Shown here: positions 5,794-6,184 of the stretch, one piece after another
How the letters are laid out: every line of letters starts with the position of its first letter
Position numbering within the stretch: the stretch's first letter is position 1
NCBI GenBank assembly: GCA_018667205.1
Contig: JABIVN010000539.1
Coordinates: 1 to 6,184, forward strand
DNA: 6,184 nt
Direction: 5' to 3'
From: Gammaproteobacteria bacterium
GTDB lineage: Bacteria; Pseudomonadota; Gammaproteobacteria; Pseudomonadales; Azotimanducaceae
The notes under the pieces: model-generated
The model's input: the letters and a program-made list of their open reading frames with translations, nothing else
Database searches by the model: none
Told to the model about the DNA's origin: nothing
Translations under genes and position numbers: made by a program

Positions 5794-5817
5794 CAAGCGC
5801 CGCCGATCAACTATGCT
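5790..5817 (+). promoter_or_regulatory. Promoter for the ileS leader transcript
   Basis: A perfect TTGACA -35 (5790-5795, overlapping the prs stop codon) is followed after 16 nt by TATGCT (5812-5817), which keeps the key T, A and final T of the -10 box. Transcription would start near 5824-5825. This is the only good promoter between prs and ileS and lies upstream of the attenuator. It is a direct sequence match; activity is inferred. Confidence 0.65.
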
Positions 5818-5890
5818 ACCTCCCGTGAATTCATTCAGCATCACAATAATCAACATACTGATGATTATTCCGCCACGAACGGTGGGTTGA
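5813..5890 (+). CDS. Isoleucine-rich leader peptide of ileS (putative)
   Basis: A short frame ends at TGA 5888-5890 and contains SITIINILMII then PPRTVG. Six of the ten residues in that stretch (codons 5840-5869) are Ile, encoded ATC, ATA, ATC, ATA, ATT and ATT. Read from ATG 5813 it has 25 codons, but that ATG lies inside the predicted -10 box, so it would serve only transcripts coming through from prs. From the local promoter, translation could begin at GTG 5825, close to the predicted first base (a leaderless start), giving 21 residues; ATG 5861 would give nine. No Shine-Dalgarno is visible for any of these. The last Ile pair sits directly before RNA segment 1, and the stop codon lies in segment 2, as expected for a regulatory peptide. 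E. coli ilvL, as I recall it, likewise ends its branched-chain run with Ile followed by Pro-Pro. Confidence 0.6.
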   Translation: MLPPVNSFSITIINILMIIPPRTVG

Positions 5891-5917
5891 TGCGTGAGCA
5901 GCATTGAAAAACCCGCC
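5870..5917 (+). promoter_or_regulatory. Attenuator: protector and antiterminator segments upstream of ileS
   Basis: Segment 1, CCGCC (5870-5874), can pair with GGTGG (5881-5885) of segment 2 around a 6-nt loop, with one G-U. Segment 2, GGTGGGTT (5881-5888), can instead pair over 8 bp with AACCCGCC (5910-5917), the 5' arm of the terminator, again with one G-U. Inside that alternative stem, ATGC (5890-5893) and GCAT (5901-5904) form an inner helix. The 1:2, 2:3 and 3:4 pairings exclude each other as in the trp, his and ilv attenuators. A ribosome waiting on the Ile codons at 5864-5869 would cover segment 1 and leave segment 2 free to form the antiterminator. A ribosome reaching the stop at 5888 would cover segment 2 and allow termination. 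Confidence 0.7.
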
Positions 5918-5935
5918 AAAGGCGGGTTTTTTTTT
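5907..5935 (+). terminator. Intrinsic terminator in the ileS leader (segments 3:4)
   Basis: AAAAACCCGCC, a 3-nt AAA loop, then GGCGGG followed by nine T bases: a GC-rich stem of six pairs extended by A-T pairs, with a full U-tract. It ends only 20 nt before the ileS ATG, and those 20 nt hold the ribosome binding site but cannot hold a promoter. It therefore must be read through for ileS to be expressed. It also serves as the end of the purN-prs transcript. Confidence 0.93.
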
Positions 5936-5955
5936 GGCTGCTTCAGGACAGGACT

Positions 5956-6184
5956 ATGACAGATTCAAGCAACCCAACGACAGATTCAACCAACCCAACC
6001 GGTGACAACTTCAGCTTTATTGATGCCGAGCACGCTGTGCTCAAATTCTGGGAGTCATCCGATGTGTTCAAGCAATCGCTTGCCCAGACGGAAAATGGGG
6101 CGCCGTACATCTTCTATGATGGCCCTCCGTTTGCCACAGGATTACCGCACCACGGACACCTGGTCGGTTCCATCCTGAAGGATG
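5956..6184 (+). CDS. ileS: Isoleucyl-tRNA synthetase, type 2 (IleRS2), C-terminus cut by window edge
   Basis: The first 76 codons are present. After a Ser/Asn/Pro/Thr-rich head the sequence FIDAEHAVLKFWESSDVF (21-38) leads into APYIFYDGPPFATGLPHHGH (49-68) and LVGSILKD. FYDGPPFATGLPH-x-GH is the class I active-site block of the eukaryote-like type 2 enzymes; type 1 enzymes have DGPPYANG-x-x-H-x-GH. The ATP-site HIGH motif is HHGH (65-68), so the canonical H-x-G-H form is kept. ATG 5956 has AGGA at 5951 side (AGGACAGGACT before ATG). Type 2 enzymes are known for low sensitivity to mupirocin. The gene is preceded by a terminator at 20 nt and an Ile-rich leader frame, suggesting control by Ile-tRNA charging. 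Whether the genome also has a type 1 ileS cannot be seen here. Confidence 0.95.
   Translation, partial: MTDSSNPTTDSTNPTGDNFSFIDAEHAVLKFWESSDVFKQSLAQTENGAPYIFYDGPPFATGLPHHGHLVGSILKD
5959..6000 (+). repeat. Tandem duplication of 21 bp at the start of ileS
   Basis: Two adjacent 21-nt units (5959-5979 and 5980-6000) match at 19 of 21 positions and encode TDSSNPT and TDSTNPT directly after the start Met. The repeat precedes the conserved IleRS N-terminus and extends a presumably disordered head. Both differences are single C/G changes, so the duplication is recent or conserved in sequence. Confidence 0.9.

Noticed and set aside
5784..5801. Hairpin GGCG-c-CTT / AAG-CGCC around the prs stop codon as a terminator
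   Set aside because: Short stem with a bulge and no U-tract. The TTGACA promoter element occupies the same bases and explains them better.
5845..5869. AATAATC / GATTATT inverted repeat as an operator
   Set aside because: It is AT-rich and arises from the Ile codons themselves; it is weaker than the downstream pairings of the attenuator.
5794..5955. T-box riboswitch upstream of ileS
   Set aside because: No T-box consensus or specifier stem is visible and the interval is too short. The Ile-rich frame with 1:2/2:3/3:4 pairing fits leader-peptide attenuation.
5956..6184. Altered HIGH motif of the hyper-resistant IleRS2 kind (G-x-H-H)
   Set aside because: Residues 65-68 read HHGH, which still satisfies H-x-G-H; the extra His is at the variable position.

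Overview
The window is about half G+C and looks like a chromosome segment of a proteobacterium. A gammaproteobacterium is likely, given the compact gene order, the signal-peptide-bearing PCuAC copper chaperone and the classical leader-peptide style of attenuation. No phage, insertion sequence, CRISPR array, tRNA or rRNA is visible.

Left part (1-3301, all minus strand). This reads as one unit in the order PPOX-family flavin/pyridoxamine-type protein, GPH-type MFS transporter, nitrile hydratase beta subunit, alpha subunit, and nitrile hydratase accessory protein (cut by the window start). Gaps are 10 bp or less, apart from 15 bp before beta. Beta and alpha overlap by 8 nt, and alpha and the accessory gene probably by 4 nt. 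The alpha subunit carries the CTLCSC metal claw of cobalt-type enzymes. The likely role is conversion of a nitrile to its amide, with the transporter moving a substrate or product. No amidase is in view.

Middle (3302-4135). A 16-bp stem hairpin follows a minus-strand periplasmic copper chaperone gene (PCuAC). A compact divergent promoter region, containing a long imperfect inverted repeat, separates that gene from purN.

Right part (4136-6184, plus strand). purN and a divergent, N-terminally extended PRPP synthetase (prs) overlap by ATGA and form a purine/PRPP operon. After prs comes a 162-bp stretch and then ileS, which encodes a type 2 (eukaryote-like) isoleucyl-tRNA synthetase and is cut by the window end.

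The most striking element is that 162-bp stretch. It holds a promoter with a perfect TTGACA -35 box and a short frame with six Ile codons in ten. Four mutually exclusive RNA segments (1:2 protector, 2:3 antiterminator, 3:4 intrinsic terminator) follow the Ile codons, and the leader stop codon lies inside segment 2. The terminator ends only 20 nt before the ileS ATG, leaving no room for another promoter. This is the layout of a leader-peptide transcription attenuator that would turn ileS on when charged Ile-tRNA is scarce.
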